From NCBI GenBank assembly GCA_946965045.2, contig OX337230.1, positions 434,001-498,000 on the forward strand: a DNA stretch of 64,000 nucleotides, in the 5' to 3' direction. This document shows positions 1 through 10,500 of this stretch, piece after piece. Positions within the stretch are counted from its first letter, which is position 1. Each line of letters opens with the position of its first letter. The translations under genes and the position numbers were made by a program. This stretch comes from Epithemia pelagica (lineage: Eukaryota > Bacillariophyta > Bacillariophyceae > Surirellales > Surirellaceae). Under the pieces are notes generated by a model. The model was not told where the DNA came from. It did no database searches and worked only from the letters and a program-made list of their open reading frames with translations.

Positions 1-522
1 TAAAAGCCAGGCCCGTTCCAATCCGTCCACAAGGGTTTGAAGCTCGTCCAAGGCGGCACGTCTCGTGCCATTGGACATGGGCATTTCCTGCAATGTACTT
101 TGCAAATCGGTCAATTGATCCACCAAGGTTTGGTACCGAACACGGACTTGCTCCAATTCCCGCGCATCCTGGTCCTGGTCCTGGTCCTGGTTCTTGTCGT
201 TGGGTGGGGGAGGCACGTGGACCAGTTCGGTTTGATTCGTGGAGGAGGAGGAGGAAGATACGGACGAGGACGACGATTCGGGAGTCGCCCCTAGTAGGGG
301 AGGAACCGTTCGTCTGCTTCGTTTTGGTGTGGTGGTCCAAGAACCATTGGTCGTTCTTCGTCTCGGATGGGAGGGAACCGCCACAAAGGCATTGGCCATG
401 GGAGGAGGAGTCCATTGGAGATTGCTTGGTTGAAACACAGCCACACGACTGCACCACCACCAAAGAATGCCGAGTCGTATCGTTATGGGGAACGAAGGGA
501 TGGTCGTCGTCCTGGTCCGCAT
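1..522 (-). CDS. Partial gene, coiled-coil protein, runs off left edge
   Basis: The reverse-strand frame whose codons fall on positions 1-3, 4-6 and so on is open from 720 down to the window edge, so only the N-terminal part is present. The first ~100 bp nearest the edge encode a Glu/Gln/Leu-rich heptad-like stretch (ELEQVRVRYQTLVDQLTDLQ), preceded by an acidic DQDQDQD run, a Ser-rich tract and basic RRRTT/KRSRR patches. Candidate starts are the ATGs at 615, 522 and 399. With the 522 start the protein begins with a basic stretch, a short hydrophobic core (LGILWWWC) and then VAVFQP, which loosely resembles a diatom signal peptide with an aromatic residue after the cleavage site; this is a weak inference. 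With the 399 start (MANAFVAVP) it would lack this. No family is recognised. Confidence 0.45.
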   Translation of the reverse strand, partial: MRTRTTTIPSFPITIRLGILWWWCSRVAVFQPSNLQWTPPPMANAFVAVPSHPRRRTTNGSWTTTPKRSRRTVPPLLGATPESSSSSVSSSSSSTNQTELVHVPPPPNDKNQDQDQDQDARELEQVRVRYQTLVDQLTDLQSTLQEMPMSNGTRRAALDELQTLVDGLERAWLL

Positions 523-615
523 GGAGGATGCCACGACTCTCCCAGTTCTTGTTCTTGTCCATGTCTTGGTGGTGGGGACGACGATTGGAGCGTTGGTGCA
601 AGAATCCATGGTCAT

Positions 616-1711
616 GCTGTTGTTGTTGTTGGAGGTTTTTGTCGTTCTCGTCGCTTGGTACAAAATCACACAAATGTTCTGGATATCCTTTTTGTGGCCA
701 GTGTTGTTGCTGTGTGGTTTCTATTATACCGAAGTAAAATAGGTAGTCGTCGAACTCTTGCTTGGTCGGTCGTCCTTCTCTTGCTTTCCGAGACACTTGT
801 TTCTCTGTCGCTGGCTCTCTACTAGGTAATAGATGCGGTCGTCTCCTCGGGAAACACCACACACTCTCACAGTGATTCGACCAAAGGACGACGAGGAGGA
901 GAGGATGAGAGGTGCAGATGAGAATACGAATAATAAAAGAAGAGAAGAGAGAGATGGTACTGGAGCTGGAGCGTCCGAGGGGTTGGCGCCGACCAACGAC
1001 GACGTCATGCCCGAGAGAGCGCGACTGCAAATCCCGTCCGAAACGAAAACTACCGACTAACGGTTCGATTCTGGTCCCGGAATTTTTTTGGTGGGGCCCA
1101 CAGGCGAGACGAGCGCGACAAAGTCCCGACTCCCGTCTCTCACCGGAAACTACCGTGGTGGATGCGTGGTCCCGGAAGTTTTGGTGGCGGCCCACATTCA
1201 TCACATTTTGTTATTTTTGAAAAAGAAACCAAGAGAGAATGAGAGAGCGGGAGCCACACGCAACAGGAGGAGCAAACAGTAGGGCTGTTGTGGTTGTTCG
1301 CTCCAACGCGAACTGTAAGTCGCCGTGTTGTGTAGTGTCGAGTGTATACGATTGTCGTTCCTGTGGATTCTCTCTCATCTCCCTTTTTGCTGTTTTGTTC
1401 GAGAGAGACTGCCGCGACGGTGGAGCAATCCAAGCACGGCTTCAACACACACACACGAACGGATTCACACAGCAAGAACAACAACAACAAGAAGAAACTG
1501 GTGTGTGCAACGGTGAGTAGAGAGAGAAAGCGCGCGTGAGTTTTGTCGTTTGGTTTGGTTGGTTGGTTGTCTCTCTCACACACCACACACGAACATATGA
1601 CTCGATGAGCGAGACGAGAGAGTTTTGTGGTTTGGTTTGGTTCGTTGGTTCGTTCGTTCGTTCTCTCTCCTTCGCGCACAAAATGGACTCGACACAGTTT
1701 TACATATACAG
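616..1711. other. Intergenic, CT/GT-rich, possible 5' leader of the MATE gene
   Basis: No convincing gene is seen. The stretch is rich in ttggtt, ctctct and caacaa simple repeats. It separates the divergent left-edge gene and the MATE gene, so it may hold a shared promoter. A good donor (ACG|GTGAGT) at 1513 and an acceptor (tatacag|CGG) ending at 1711 would define a 199-bp intron joining a leader exon in phase 0 to the MATE frame. The upstream exon does not look like MATE sequence. Confidence 0.4.
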
Positions 1712-2932
1712 CGGCTGCATTTGTTTGGGCAGGATCCACATTTGGCAGATATGGCAGGTGAATTTTCGTTTCGACTATTGCCAGGGCTATTTCCATACTA
1801 TCTCTTTAAAATCTTGACGAAGTATCTACAAACACAAAATAGACTTGCGCCTGGAGTGTGGATTGGAGTCTTGGCCAATGGAATGAATGCCCTCTTCAAT
1901 TGGGCGTTGATTTTTGAGGCCGGGTGGGGCATTGCTGGGGCTCCCTGGGCGACGACTTTGACTCGCGCTGCAGAATTTGTCATGATTATTGGTTATGTTC
2001 AGTTTCAAAAGAAGAACTTGCGAGAGACGTGGCCTAGGTTTGACAAGGAAAATTTAAGCTTTGACGTTCTACGCCCCTTTTGGAAGTTGGCGATTTCTGG
2101 GGCACTCTCCATTACTGCAGAGGCTGTACGTTGTTCTTGTATCTTATTAACCGCTTGCTGACTATCCATGGACTATCATCTGATCTTCGGTGCTCGATTT
2201 CTCTAAACTGCAAACCAATAGTGGTCCTTTGAAATTACCACCATCCTAGCTGGTCTTTTGGGCGTGACAGAGTTGGACGCCCACATTATCACGCTGTCCA
2301 TTGCCACCTTTCTGTTCTTGAGTTTCCCATTTGCCGTTGGTATTGCAGCTTCGATTCGTGTGGGACAATTGATCGGCGATAAACGGGCCAAAGACGCACG
2401 TCGCTCTTGCTGGACGTCGTTCTTTTTCAGTGCCATGGCACAAGCTATCTTGATTGCCATTCTGCTGCCCACAGGCGAAATCCTGGGGCGCCTGTTCAGT
2501 ACAGATGCAGAAGTGGCGACCATGGTTGCCGAATTGATTCCGATTTCCTGCATTTTTATGATGGGAGACGCCATTCAGGCCACCGTCGGAGGAGTCCTGC
2601 GAGGTTTGGGTCGTCAAAAGTTGGTTCTATGGCTCAACGTACTTGGCTTTTGGATCTTTGCGGTTCCGATTGGAGCCATTATGACGTTCGTCGCAGGTTA
2701 TGGCGTGTACGGATTGTGGTGGGGCATGGTGATTGGCATCTATGCATCCTCCGCCGTTGGGATATGATTTTTAAGGGTCCGAGTGGATTGGCAAAAGGAG
2801 ACCCTGAAGGCAATTAAACGACTATCGACCCTCACAGAGCGGCAGACTACACGAATCCTGGCGGCAACGGAAGGAGATCGCCGCCTTGGAGGAATTGTAG
2901 ATGGATATGATATTGAAGTCGAAAGTTGCTAG
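1712..2932 (+). pseudogene. MATE-family transporter, N-terminally truncated with in-frame TGA
   Basis: Two exons encode multidrug-and-toxin-extrusion type sequence, an antiporter of the plasma or vacuolar membrane. Exon one starts in FGQDP and continues through NRLAPGVWIGVLANGMNALFNW; the intron is 2126-2221 (GTACGT...AATAG, 96 bp). Exon two starts WSFEITTILAGLLG and includes FPFAVGIAASIRVGQLIGD, the MATE signature region of the second half. Conserved FGQDP normally lies after about four helices, so the first helices are missing; the first in-frame ATG is 1751. A TGA at 2765-2767 stops the frame after YASSAVGI, but the same frame continues for 54 codons (LRVRVDWQKETLKAIKRLST...), a typical MATE cytosolic tail ending at TAG 2930-2932. 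The reading-through tail suggests a recent nonsense change or a base error. Family confidence is high; functionality is doubtful. Confidence 0.85.
2126..2221 (+). other. Intron of the MATE gene
   Basis: GT at 2126 and AG at 2220-2221 join GCA GAG GCT to TGG TCC TTT, giving AEA-WSFEI. This restores the WSFEI motif typical of MATE proteins. The 96-bp length fits the other introns in the window. Confidence 0.85.
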
Positions 2933-3549
2933 CTTGTTCATATTGTTGGAGCAATGTTGATAGAATCATAGAGCTACGAAATGCGCAAATAGTCTGAGAA
3001 AGGCCTTCGTCCTAACCTAGAAAATTCAGTTCAGCCTTCTCCCCTAGGCTCTCTTCCCTTCCAAAGTTGTGAGCTAGCTCGGAAGCTACGCGTACAACAT
3101 CGTTTGCGACGTTAGATAGAACTTCCGAGTCCAACTTGTAACTGCACAATGAAACTGCAGGATCGATCCTGCAGTTTTGATTCATTTGGATTCGGCGATA
3201 AGGCCTCTAATTTTTTCACAAGATTTCTAAAAAATTTTCACTCCGAGAGGAGTCTGTCCGGTGTACGGGATATAGGAATTTTACCGCACGTTGCAGGGTC
3301 TTTACAGAAGTCCCAAGTGAGTCACGCGGGACTGTAAAGACACGTGTCAGGGTGGCCGCGTGTACCACGTGTAACTCTCCTACTGGGCCGGCCTCATCTG
3401 CTCATTTTTCATCTATGGGTCGTGAGGATAGGTTGTGCAGCCGCTCTACCGCTGTGCAGCATATTTATTGGTGTTACGAACCATCAATGGCTGTTTTGTG
3501 AATTTTGTTGTTGTTGTTGTTGTTATTTGTTCCCCATCATATCCATGCC
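2933..3549. other. Intergenic stretch upstream of CRN copy 1
   Basis: No gene is seen. It holds a 26-bp perfect palindrome at 3152-3177 and a TTG repeat at 3505-3524 just before the CRN start. This stretch is not shared with the region upstream of CRN copy 2, so it is outside the segmental duplication. Confidence 0.6.
3152..3177. repeat. 26-bp perfect palindrome
   Basis: The sequence reads identically on both strands with centre GATC|GATC and arms AAACTGCAG. It could be a binding site for a dimeric factor or the remnant of a small transposon end. There is no spacer, so a long-lived hairpin is less likely. Confidence 0.75.
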
Positions 3550-5412
3550 ATGGAGTTTCCAAAACCGATACTTGATGTACGGGTATCGGATGCTCCGAAC
3601 GAGCAGGTTCCTGCCATTCTGGATGCTGTGTGGCAGAAGGACGAGCGGTGGACAGCCGCGTATCGCACGTTTGCTGACACGCAGCCTCAAGCCGCGGGGA
3701 AAGGCGTGGAGGTCACTCAAATGTCGCAAAGTCTACTCGATGATGACACAGCTTCTCCTCACGTGGTTACTCGAAAAGAACAGAGGGATGTTGTCGAGTG
3801 CGCATTCCAGAAATCTCGGCGGTTGCTGCATGACGCCACGGTCACAATCACCGTACGCGGATCACCCGGTATCGGCAAGAGTTGGGCTTCCTTGATCTAC
3901 ATAAAAACACTCATGAACCAAGACGCAGAGCGACGAAGGCCAATCCTTTTTGAGAAGGGTCAGAATAATCAAAATCGTAGTTTGCTCTTGTTCATGTCAG
4001 AAGGCGACGAAGCCGCCGGTGCTGCGTGGACGGTTTATCGTCTCAAAGAAGGCATCAATCTACCAGCGGAGTGGCTCGACTGTTCCGTTCTCGACGTTGT
4101 GATCGACCCACCCTGGTTCCCTCCAACCGTGGAACCAACTCCGTCAAGACTTATAAGTTCACGTGGCCATCGCTTCATTCCCGTTTCTCTAGACGACCGA
4201 CACCTCGGAAGCGCCTTCAAGGCCTCCAGCGAAATGACCGAACTAGTGCTCGGCCCTTGGGATCTGGAGGAACTGAAAGTGGCTTTCCCGTACATGGTGT
4301 TTAACGAACCGCTTAGAGTGTTTCAAACCAACAAGCCCATCTTCGACAAGACGCTGTTCTTCATGGAAGAGAACTACTACATTTTGGGCGGACTGCCCCG
4401 TTATCTGAAAGACAACAACAAAAATAGAAAACGCATAGCTGAGATCACACCCGAAAAGGCTGAAACGCATGCTCCAGTGCTGCTCAATGCCTTGGCTCAA
4501 GGGACGTCTTTCTCTGATTCTACCTCCGAAAAACTATTAACGCGTTTCTTCACACTTCGTGCCGGAGAAGATGAGAATGGATACAATCCCAACAGGTTGT
4601 ATGCGACGCTTGATTTTGTCTCTCCAGGGGCGGCCAAGGCAGCAGGAAAGATTATTCTACAGAAGATTCATAAGGACATTATGTGGAGGAACCAACGTGA
4701 TGCTTCTGATATCGGTCTCGCTTTTGAGCGAACTGTGCTCATATTCTTGTCCCTTGGCGAAGCAGGAATGAGAAAGATCGGTATCAAAACCCGCTGTCGT
4801 AAGCTACTTGGCTCTGGGGTTGCTGGTACCGAACAAGGGGTGAACGTGTCCGAAAAACTTGATGAGAACAATGTCTTGTTTTCGACGACCGGAAACCATC
4901 CTTTCTACAAGATAAACGAATCCCCCGATGCTGCAGCATTTGAAGACACCGTAAAAGCGAATGGAAAGGGAATGGCGTATGAGGAGCGAAGCGACGCACT
5001 CCCAATGCTGAAATCATCGAAGTCATTGCATTTGCCTCCCGACGGATACTGTAACGTCGATGCGATGGTTGGGGCTGACCTTGGGCTTCAGACAACTTTA
5101 CAAAAGACCCACACCGTATCAGGGCCCGAGTATATTCGCCAAAGGAAATCCTTTGGTCTTTCTGAAGATGATCCCTTTTCTCTGGTTTTTATTGTGCCAC
5201 CCGAGCGGTTTGACAATGGTTGGAAGACTATTCAACAGTTCCACTGGAGTTCAGAGGCGGGTGAGGCAGCCACAAGCCGAAAGCGACGAAAGGTGGCTAC
5301 AACAACAGGTGGGTCCATTTCCTCGAATGTGGCAACCATCTCAGAATCAGACAAGCGGAAAGCGCGTTCGTCAATCTGTCAGTATGTCATGACTCTTGAT
5401 TTTGATAAATAA
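3550..5412 (+). CDS. Crinkler/RHS-like P-loop NTPase with nuclease-like C-terminus, copy 1
   Basis: The 620-aa protein starts at ATG 3550; upstream in-frame codons are only TTG repeats after a TGA. Residues 104-111 (GSPGIGKS) form a Walker A motif followed by W, the pattern of Crinkler and trypanosome retrotransposon-hot-spot (RHS) proteins. Near the C-terminus, NVDAM (D504) followed by LGLQTTLQKTHTV (Q514) has the D...QxT-x-K/H spacing of the restriction-endonuclease-like domain described in that group. A basic KRRK patch lies close to the end. Family members act on nucleic acids in the nucleus or as translocated effectors; the role here is unknown. No secretion signal is present, unlike copy 2. 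The coding sequence matches copy 2 except for one visible base near the stop (GAT versus GAA, Asp to Glu). A copia element is inserted 40 bp downstream. Confidence 0.8.
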   Translation: MEFPKPILDVRVSDAPNEQVPAILDAVWQKDERWTAAYRTFADTQPQAAGKGVEVTQMSQSLLDDDTASPHVVTRKEQRDVVECAFQKSRRLLHDATVTITVRGSPGIGKSWASLIYIKTLMNQDAERRRPILFEKGQNNQNRSLLLFMSEGDEAAGAAWTVYRLKEGINLPAEWLDCSVLDVVIDPPWFPPTVEPTPSRLISSRGHRFIPVSLDDRHLGSAFKASSEMTELVLGPWDLEELKVAFPYMVFNEPLRVFQTNKPIFDKTLFFMEENYYILGGLPRYLKDNNKNRKRIAEITPEKAETHAPVLLNALAQGTSFSDSTSEKLLTRFFTLRAGEDENGYNPNRLYATLDFVSPGAAKAAGKIILQKIHKDIMWRNQRDASDIGLAFERTVLIFLSLGEAGMRKIGIKTRCRKLLGSGVAGTEQGVNVSEKLDENNVLFSTTGNHPFYKINESPDAAAFEDTVKANGKGMAYEERSDALPMLKSSKSLHLPPDGYCNVDAMVGADLGLQTTLQKTHTVSGPEYIRQRKSFGLSEDDPFSLVFIVPPERFDNGWKTIQQFHWSSEAGEAATSRKRRKVATTTGGSISSNVATISESDKRKARSSICQYVMTLDFDK

Positions 5413-5451
5413 TACAATGAACGTCCACCGCAAGAGTGTGTCTTGTGTCGC

Positions 5452-5456
5452 GAACA
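5452..5456 (+). repeat. Target-site duplication (GAACA), left
   Basis: The five bases GAACA directly precede the TG of the 5' LTR and are repeated directly after the CA of the 3' LTR at 12609-12613, as expected for copia integration. Confidence 0.92.
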
Positions 5457-5693
5457 TGCGAGTATAGCTGGGGTAGCAAGCTAATACCCGGCAACAAGAC
5501 TCATCAATCACGAATGATGAGCGACGTAGATGTGAACGAATGGATGGAATGACTCATCCAAAAGATATTGAAGAAAAGATCCAAGTGAATTTAGTGAGAA
5601 TTTAGGACTAACATAATAGTGATTATCAGAATAAGTATCCTTTTACGGATTGCTCAATGGGAAAGAGACCGCCGTTCTTTGCCACTACTCGCA
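5457..5693 (+). repeat. 5' LTR of the copia element
   Basis: 237 bp, starts TGCGAGTATAGC and ends ACTACTCGCA. Compared with the 3' LTR there are two changes (CTAATA versus CTTATA, and TTTGCC versus TTTTCC). The LTR in the second locus (29117-29353) has the 3'-LTR version at both positions. Confidence 0.95.
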
Positions 5694-5795
5694 GGTTCTG
5701 AGCCCAAGTATTACGCTGTAGAAGGTTTCCCAAGGTCGTACGGTGACAAGGAAGTGAGTGCTCTGGCAAGATAGGACAGAGAGAAGGTGAGAACA

Positions 5796-7538
5796 ATGGC
5801 GCGAGCAGAAGACTCGGCAAATGTTTCACCCGCTTCAGGTGCAGCACCGGCTAACACGGGAGACGATGAGGACTATCAAGACGCCTCAGCGGAAGATCAG
5901 ACTGGAACCGACAATCGGGAATCCGACTTTGGATTCCGAGCACTCGACGAAACGCTTCAGGGTCTTAATGAGAGAGGACAGAGAAGAACAAGCGATGAAA
6001 ACAATTCGGATAAGAGTTCAAAGAGCAATGACTACCCGTTAGATACAGATACCCAATTCATGGTTGGGGGACTGGCAGTTGAACTGGTGGAACCAGGTTC
6101 AAGGGGATATGGTGTCGCGGATCAAGGACCTCTATATCGGAAAGAGAACAGGGAGAAAATGTCCTCGGAGAAGAAGCAAGATCTCTTCAAGGAGGCCGTG
6201 AAGACATCGCAAACGAAATATACTTTCACGAGTATGAGTTTGACCGATGAAAAGAAATTGGATGAGTGTTACAACACTTCCATCATGATTTCCAAGACCA
6301 AGGAAACGCATATGGTATACGATATGCATGACGTGTTCACGATTGTGTTCCCCAAGTTGAAGGGATCCCGGAGTATCGAGTCTCGTACTGTAGATCTATA
6401 TTTAAATTATGAGGAAGTTACTCCCGATGAAGTTGCAGCAAGTTGTGAATGGTATCGCCGCTGGACCAAGAAGGATTGGTACCGGGAGAATTTGGTACTA
6501 ACCTACAAGCATCTGGAAAATAACATGACTCAAAGTCTGTTTGAAAAATGCTACGAACAGTTTGAGACTTACCCTACCATTCAACAAGGGGGTCCTCTGC
6601 TCTTCGTCATTATGATGAACATCCTGGTTTCAAGTTCGGAAGCCGCTATTGATCACTTGAAAGATTTGGTTAAGAATTTGAAGATTAATGAGTTTCAAGG
6701 TGAAAATGTTCTTCGTGTTGTAAGTTTGATCCGTGGTGCACACAAGCGCTTGAAATGGGTCAAGAAAGTTCCAGAGCGCTTTAATCAGCAAGTGCTAAAG
6801 GTCATGCAAACTTCATCCGTTGGCAAATTTAACTCTTACTTCCGCTATATCGAGCAAACTTACACAATGGCACGGGACATTGGTAAACTTCAAGGGGATC
6901 CTGATGACACTGGTGGTTTGGAAGTTGATGTTTTACTTCGCTTAGCCGAAACTAAGTATAATGAATTATGCAGCAGCAATGACTGGCACGGTTCTAAAAC
7001 GAAGGGAAAGAACTCCGTGTTCAATGCCCAAGAAGATGCCAAGAAAGCTGCCAATACTGCCTCTTCGGGCAATGGCAAGCCCCGACCAATTTGTTGGAAT
7101 TGTGGAAAGCCGGGACATACGGCACCGAAGTGCACGGAACCCCGAAACGAACAGAAGATTGCTGCGAACAAAGAGAAGTTTGGTTCTAAGAAGGCAGCCA
7201 ATGGGACGAGTTCCTCAAATTCTGGAGCAGGTGGTGCATCCGGAAAGTGGGCGCCTCCAAAGTCGGACGAGCGAAATCGACGCGTGATTGATGGAAAACA
7301 TATGTTCTACAACCATCGCACGCACCGCTGGGTTCCGGATCGGACGCATTCTTCCAACCAAGACGCGAGTGCTCATGCCGCACGAGCCGACAACGCCAGC
7401 ACGACCAGCACGCTCACTGGAGCGACTGGTACTGTGGCTGGTTCTACTGTCAATCGCGCTGAGCTCGATGCTGCAGTCGCAAACGTGGCACGCTCCGTCG
7501 ATCAGTCGCTCCGCAGTCTCGTGGAGCATTTCTCCTGA
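5796..7538 (+). CDS. Copia Gag polyprotein with CCHC zinc knuckle
   Basis: The 580-aa Gag starts at the first ATG after the LTR (MARAEDSANV). It has an acidic, disordered N-terminus, a helical capsid-like middle (for example YEQFETYPTIQQGGPLLFVI) and a CCHC knuckle CWNCGKPGHTAPKC at about residues 433-446, followed by a basic and Ser/Gly-rich tail. Gag binds and packages the element RNA in virus-like particles. It stops at TGA 7536-7538, but pol continues in exactly the same frame without a shift. That is either a readthrough arrangement or a nonsense mutation in a single gag-pol polyprotein. Confidence 0.88.
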   Translation: MARAEDSANVSPASGAAPANTGDDEDYQDASAEDQTGTDNRESDFGFRALDETLQGLNERGQRRTSDENNSDKSSKSNDYPLDTDTQFMVGGLAVELVEPGSRGYGVADQGPLYRKENREKMSSEKKQDLFKEAVKTSQTKYTFTSMSLTDEKKLDECYNTSIMISKTKETHMVYDMHDVFTIVFPKLKGSRSIESRTVDLYLNYEEVTPDEVAASCEWYRRWTKKDWYRENLVLTYKHLENNMTQSLFEKCYEQFETYPTIQQGGPLLFVIMMNILVSSSEAAIDHLKDLVKNLKINEFQGENVLRVVSLIRGAHKRLKWVKKVPERFNQQVLKVMQTSSVGKFNSYFRYIEQTYTMARDIGKLQGDPDDTGGLEVDVLLRLAETKYNELCSSNDWHGSKTKGKNSVFNAQEDAKKAANTASSGNGKPRPICWNCGKPGHTAPKCTEPRNEQKIAANKEKFGSKKAANGTSSSNSGAGGASGKWAPPKSDERNRRVIDGKHMFYNHRTHRWVPDRTHSSNQDASAHAARADNASTTSTLTGATGTVAGSTVNRAELDAAVANVARSVDQSLRSLVEHFS

Positions 7539-10500
7539 TGGGGTGGCCGCTGGGTGGCATCTTTGGACGGTCCATCTGGTGTAGGCCGACCCTATCATCG
7601 CTATGGTCCCAGGAGGGAAACCTGGGTGACCTCTATCTTCTCATCCTTACTCGACTGTGCGCTCATGAGGGGGATGGGGGACCTATTTTGGCTTTATCTG
7701 CCGTGGTTATTCCTACTGTATCTCGCCTTCTTCATAGGCCTTTGTTGTGCCATGAGCTTGGTCGAGCAAGACTCCAAGTCCGGAGCCACAGCTGCTCATG
7801 CTGTGAGCACTCCACCAAGACCGCCGAAACCTCGTTTGAGACAATCGGTACGCTCCTATGGCCTCAAAATGAAAGCAAGACGTCGGGTTCATCGTGTGAT
7901 CTGGCGAAACAACCGTCCCTGTCTTTGGTACAACACGGACGACTGGGACAACTGGACCAACCCGAGAACGTCGTCTCCAGAGGGAGCGACAAACGACACG
8001 ACGAAGATTCTTCGAGACCAAATCTTTGGTGGATTGTCGCTTTGGAGTTTGGCCCTGAAGGACGATTCCTTGCTACCACAAGTCGATCCAGTTCGTCAGT
8101 GGCAGACAATCAAATTGTTGAGTCATGGGGCGTGGCTTGGAGCTGACCTTACAAGACGAAAGACCCCTTGGAAACTGATGTTGCGACAAAGCATGGTTGC
8201 AGCAGCCAATTTTGGACAACTGAAAAGTTTTCAAGCCGTCACTGTCCCGTTGGACCAGGTTGATTGTTCTGGTTTGAATAGTGAGACCATTGGCGAATTG
8301 TCACGTCGCATGACGGTGTACATGAGCCAACGAGAACAAGATTTGCTTCCCATTGTGATCGATTCCGGAGTGTCCAAATCGTTAACGCCAAATCTCCAAG
8401 ACTTCGTCGGACCAATTCAACCGGCCGAAATCTCATCGTTGAATGGATTGTCTGGAACGACAGCAGTCCGAGGTTTTGGCACGGTCCAATGGATGGTTAG
8501 AGACGTTATGGGGGTAGCTCGAACGATCAAGACGAAAGCATACTACGTACCAGAAGCCTCGATTCGCTTGTTCAGCCCGCAAACGTTCTTTCAAGAGCAG
8601 CAAGCTGGAAAACTGGTACTCGACCACAAGAAAACGCAGTTGCAAGTCCCGGATGGGACATGGTTAGAATTTCCATATAACGCCGGTAGTAATCTTCCCT
8701 TTATGCTCACAGGGAATGTGAATCAAATGGGACCTACCTTCGAAGATGCAACGATGCTGGGTGATGGATATTCCGTCAAGTCGGCCTTGTCCACGGCAAA
8801 TCACAGTAGATTGATGAATGTGGCCGACGAGACTAACCAGAACTTGACGGCATCGCAAAGGGAGCTCTTGCTGTGGCACTGGAAGCTTGGCCATGCCAAC
8901 ATGCAATGGATTCAGACGCTCTGTCGAGATCCAAAAGCAAACAGTCGACGGTTAGTGCTGGAGACAAAAGAAGCAAAGACAACAAGTTGCGTCATACCTT
9001 TATGCGCAGCTTGTATGCTCGGGAAGCAACATCGTCGGACGCCTCATTCGAATCACGGTGGATTGGTGGATGGGAAAGACAGTATGCTCAAGAGGGAGCA
9101 CCTTCAACCAGGAGATTGTGTTTCGATTGATCAATACGAATCAACGATTCGTGGCCGTCTTCTGCACACGTATGGAAAAGAGAGGACCGAAGAACAGTAT
9201 CGAGGGGGAACTCTGTTTGTCGACCATGCCTCTGGCATGATCTTCTTGGCGAACCAAGTGTCCCTTCGAGTTGGTGAGACGATCAGCTCAAAGAAGAAGT
9301 TTGAGCGGTTCGCGGAGGAATACGGTGTCAAGATACGAGAGTACCGCGCCGATAATGCGCCGTTTGGCCGAGAAGAATTTCTGAACCACGTACACGGAAG
9401 TGGTCAACGTATCAGCTTCTCAGGCGTTGGGGCACATCACCAGAATGGAGTCGCGGAAAGGGCAGTAAAGACCACGATGTCTTGGGCCCGTACTATGTTA
9501 CTACACGCGACCATTCACTGGCCTGAGCAAATGCATTTGCATCTTTGGCTCTTTGCCGTTGAGCACGCCGTCTGGCTCTGGAACCACCTTCCGAATCGCC
9601 GGACGAACATCGCTCCCCTCGAAATCTTCTCTGGCATCACATTCTCCGATTTTCACCACCTTCAGCGGAGTCATGTATGGGGATGTCCTGTGTATGTCCT
9701 GGATCCCAAGAAGTTGCCTAAATGGCAAGCCAAGGCACGACGTGGTCAGTTTCTTGGGATTTCGCCCGACCATTCTACTACTGTTGGTCGTATACTCAAT
9801 CTTCGCTCGGGATTCATCAGCTCACAGTATCATGTGGTCTACGATGATTTATTCTCTACGGTCCCTAATGCCGATTCTGGCGGGCTCTTAGATGAGCCAA
9901 ATTTGAACGGTGACTTTTGGCAACGCCTGCTAGCGGCGGGCACTGAATCTAACCTGCCTGACGAAGATGATGATGATGGTAATTTGGAGCTTGGCGACGA
10001 GTGGATGACCGATTCTGAGATTGCAGAACGGCATGCCCGACGTCAGTCACGTCCTCCTCGTCCATTGCCCACTCCACCTTTACCCATTGTTCCTGTTCCA
10101 ACGTCTGTTGACGGGGGGAGAGGCCGAGCTACAAGGAACCATGTTCGATTCCAACCTCCACTGGAAGAGCCAACAGAGCAAGGGCAAGGACCAGAACCAC
10201 CTGCAGAACCCAGTGAATTGTCAAGTCAAGATCAAACAGGTGGATTGTTACCTCCAGAGGGAGCTCCAAATAGTGAATTGTTGCCTCCAGAGGGAGAAGC
10301 CGACGAGGAAGAACATGAGATCGTTTTTGAAGACGACTCAGACGATGACAGCACGACAAGACAAGAAGAGATTGAACGCCGTAATAGGCATTTTGCCGAA
10401 CCCGATCCAGAATCACATGGGACAGGCAAAAGAGAACGTCGTCCCAATCGTCACTTGTTCGATGAGCGATTGTGGGCATCGACTGCTTACTTTCCTCGAG

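Larger units (their letters stand above)
3549..6392 (+). repeat. Segmental duplication, copy 1 (CRN gene + LTR + start of gag)
   Basis: This 2844-bp segment aligns without gaps to 27209-30052 at a constant offset of 23660. It begins one base before the CRN start codon and ends within copia gag. Copies share the copia insertion point and its GAACA target, so duplication came after the copia insertion. About seven base differences are visible: one in CRN, two in the LTR, one just after the LTR and three in gag. Confidence 0.9.

Noticed and set aside
3505-3549. Longer N-terminus for CRN copy 1 (Leu-rich, signal-like)
   Set aside because: It would start at TTG within a TTG repeat, directly after an in-frame TGA; the first ATG is 3550.
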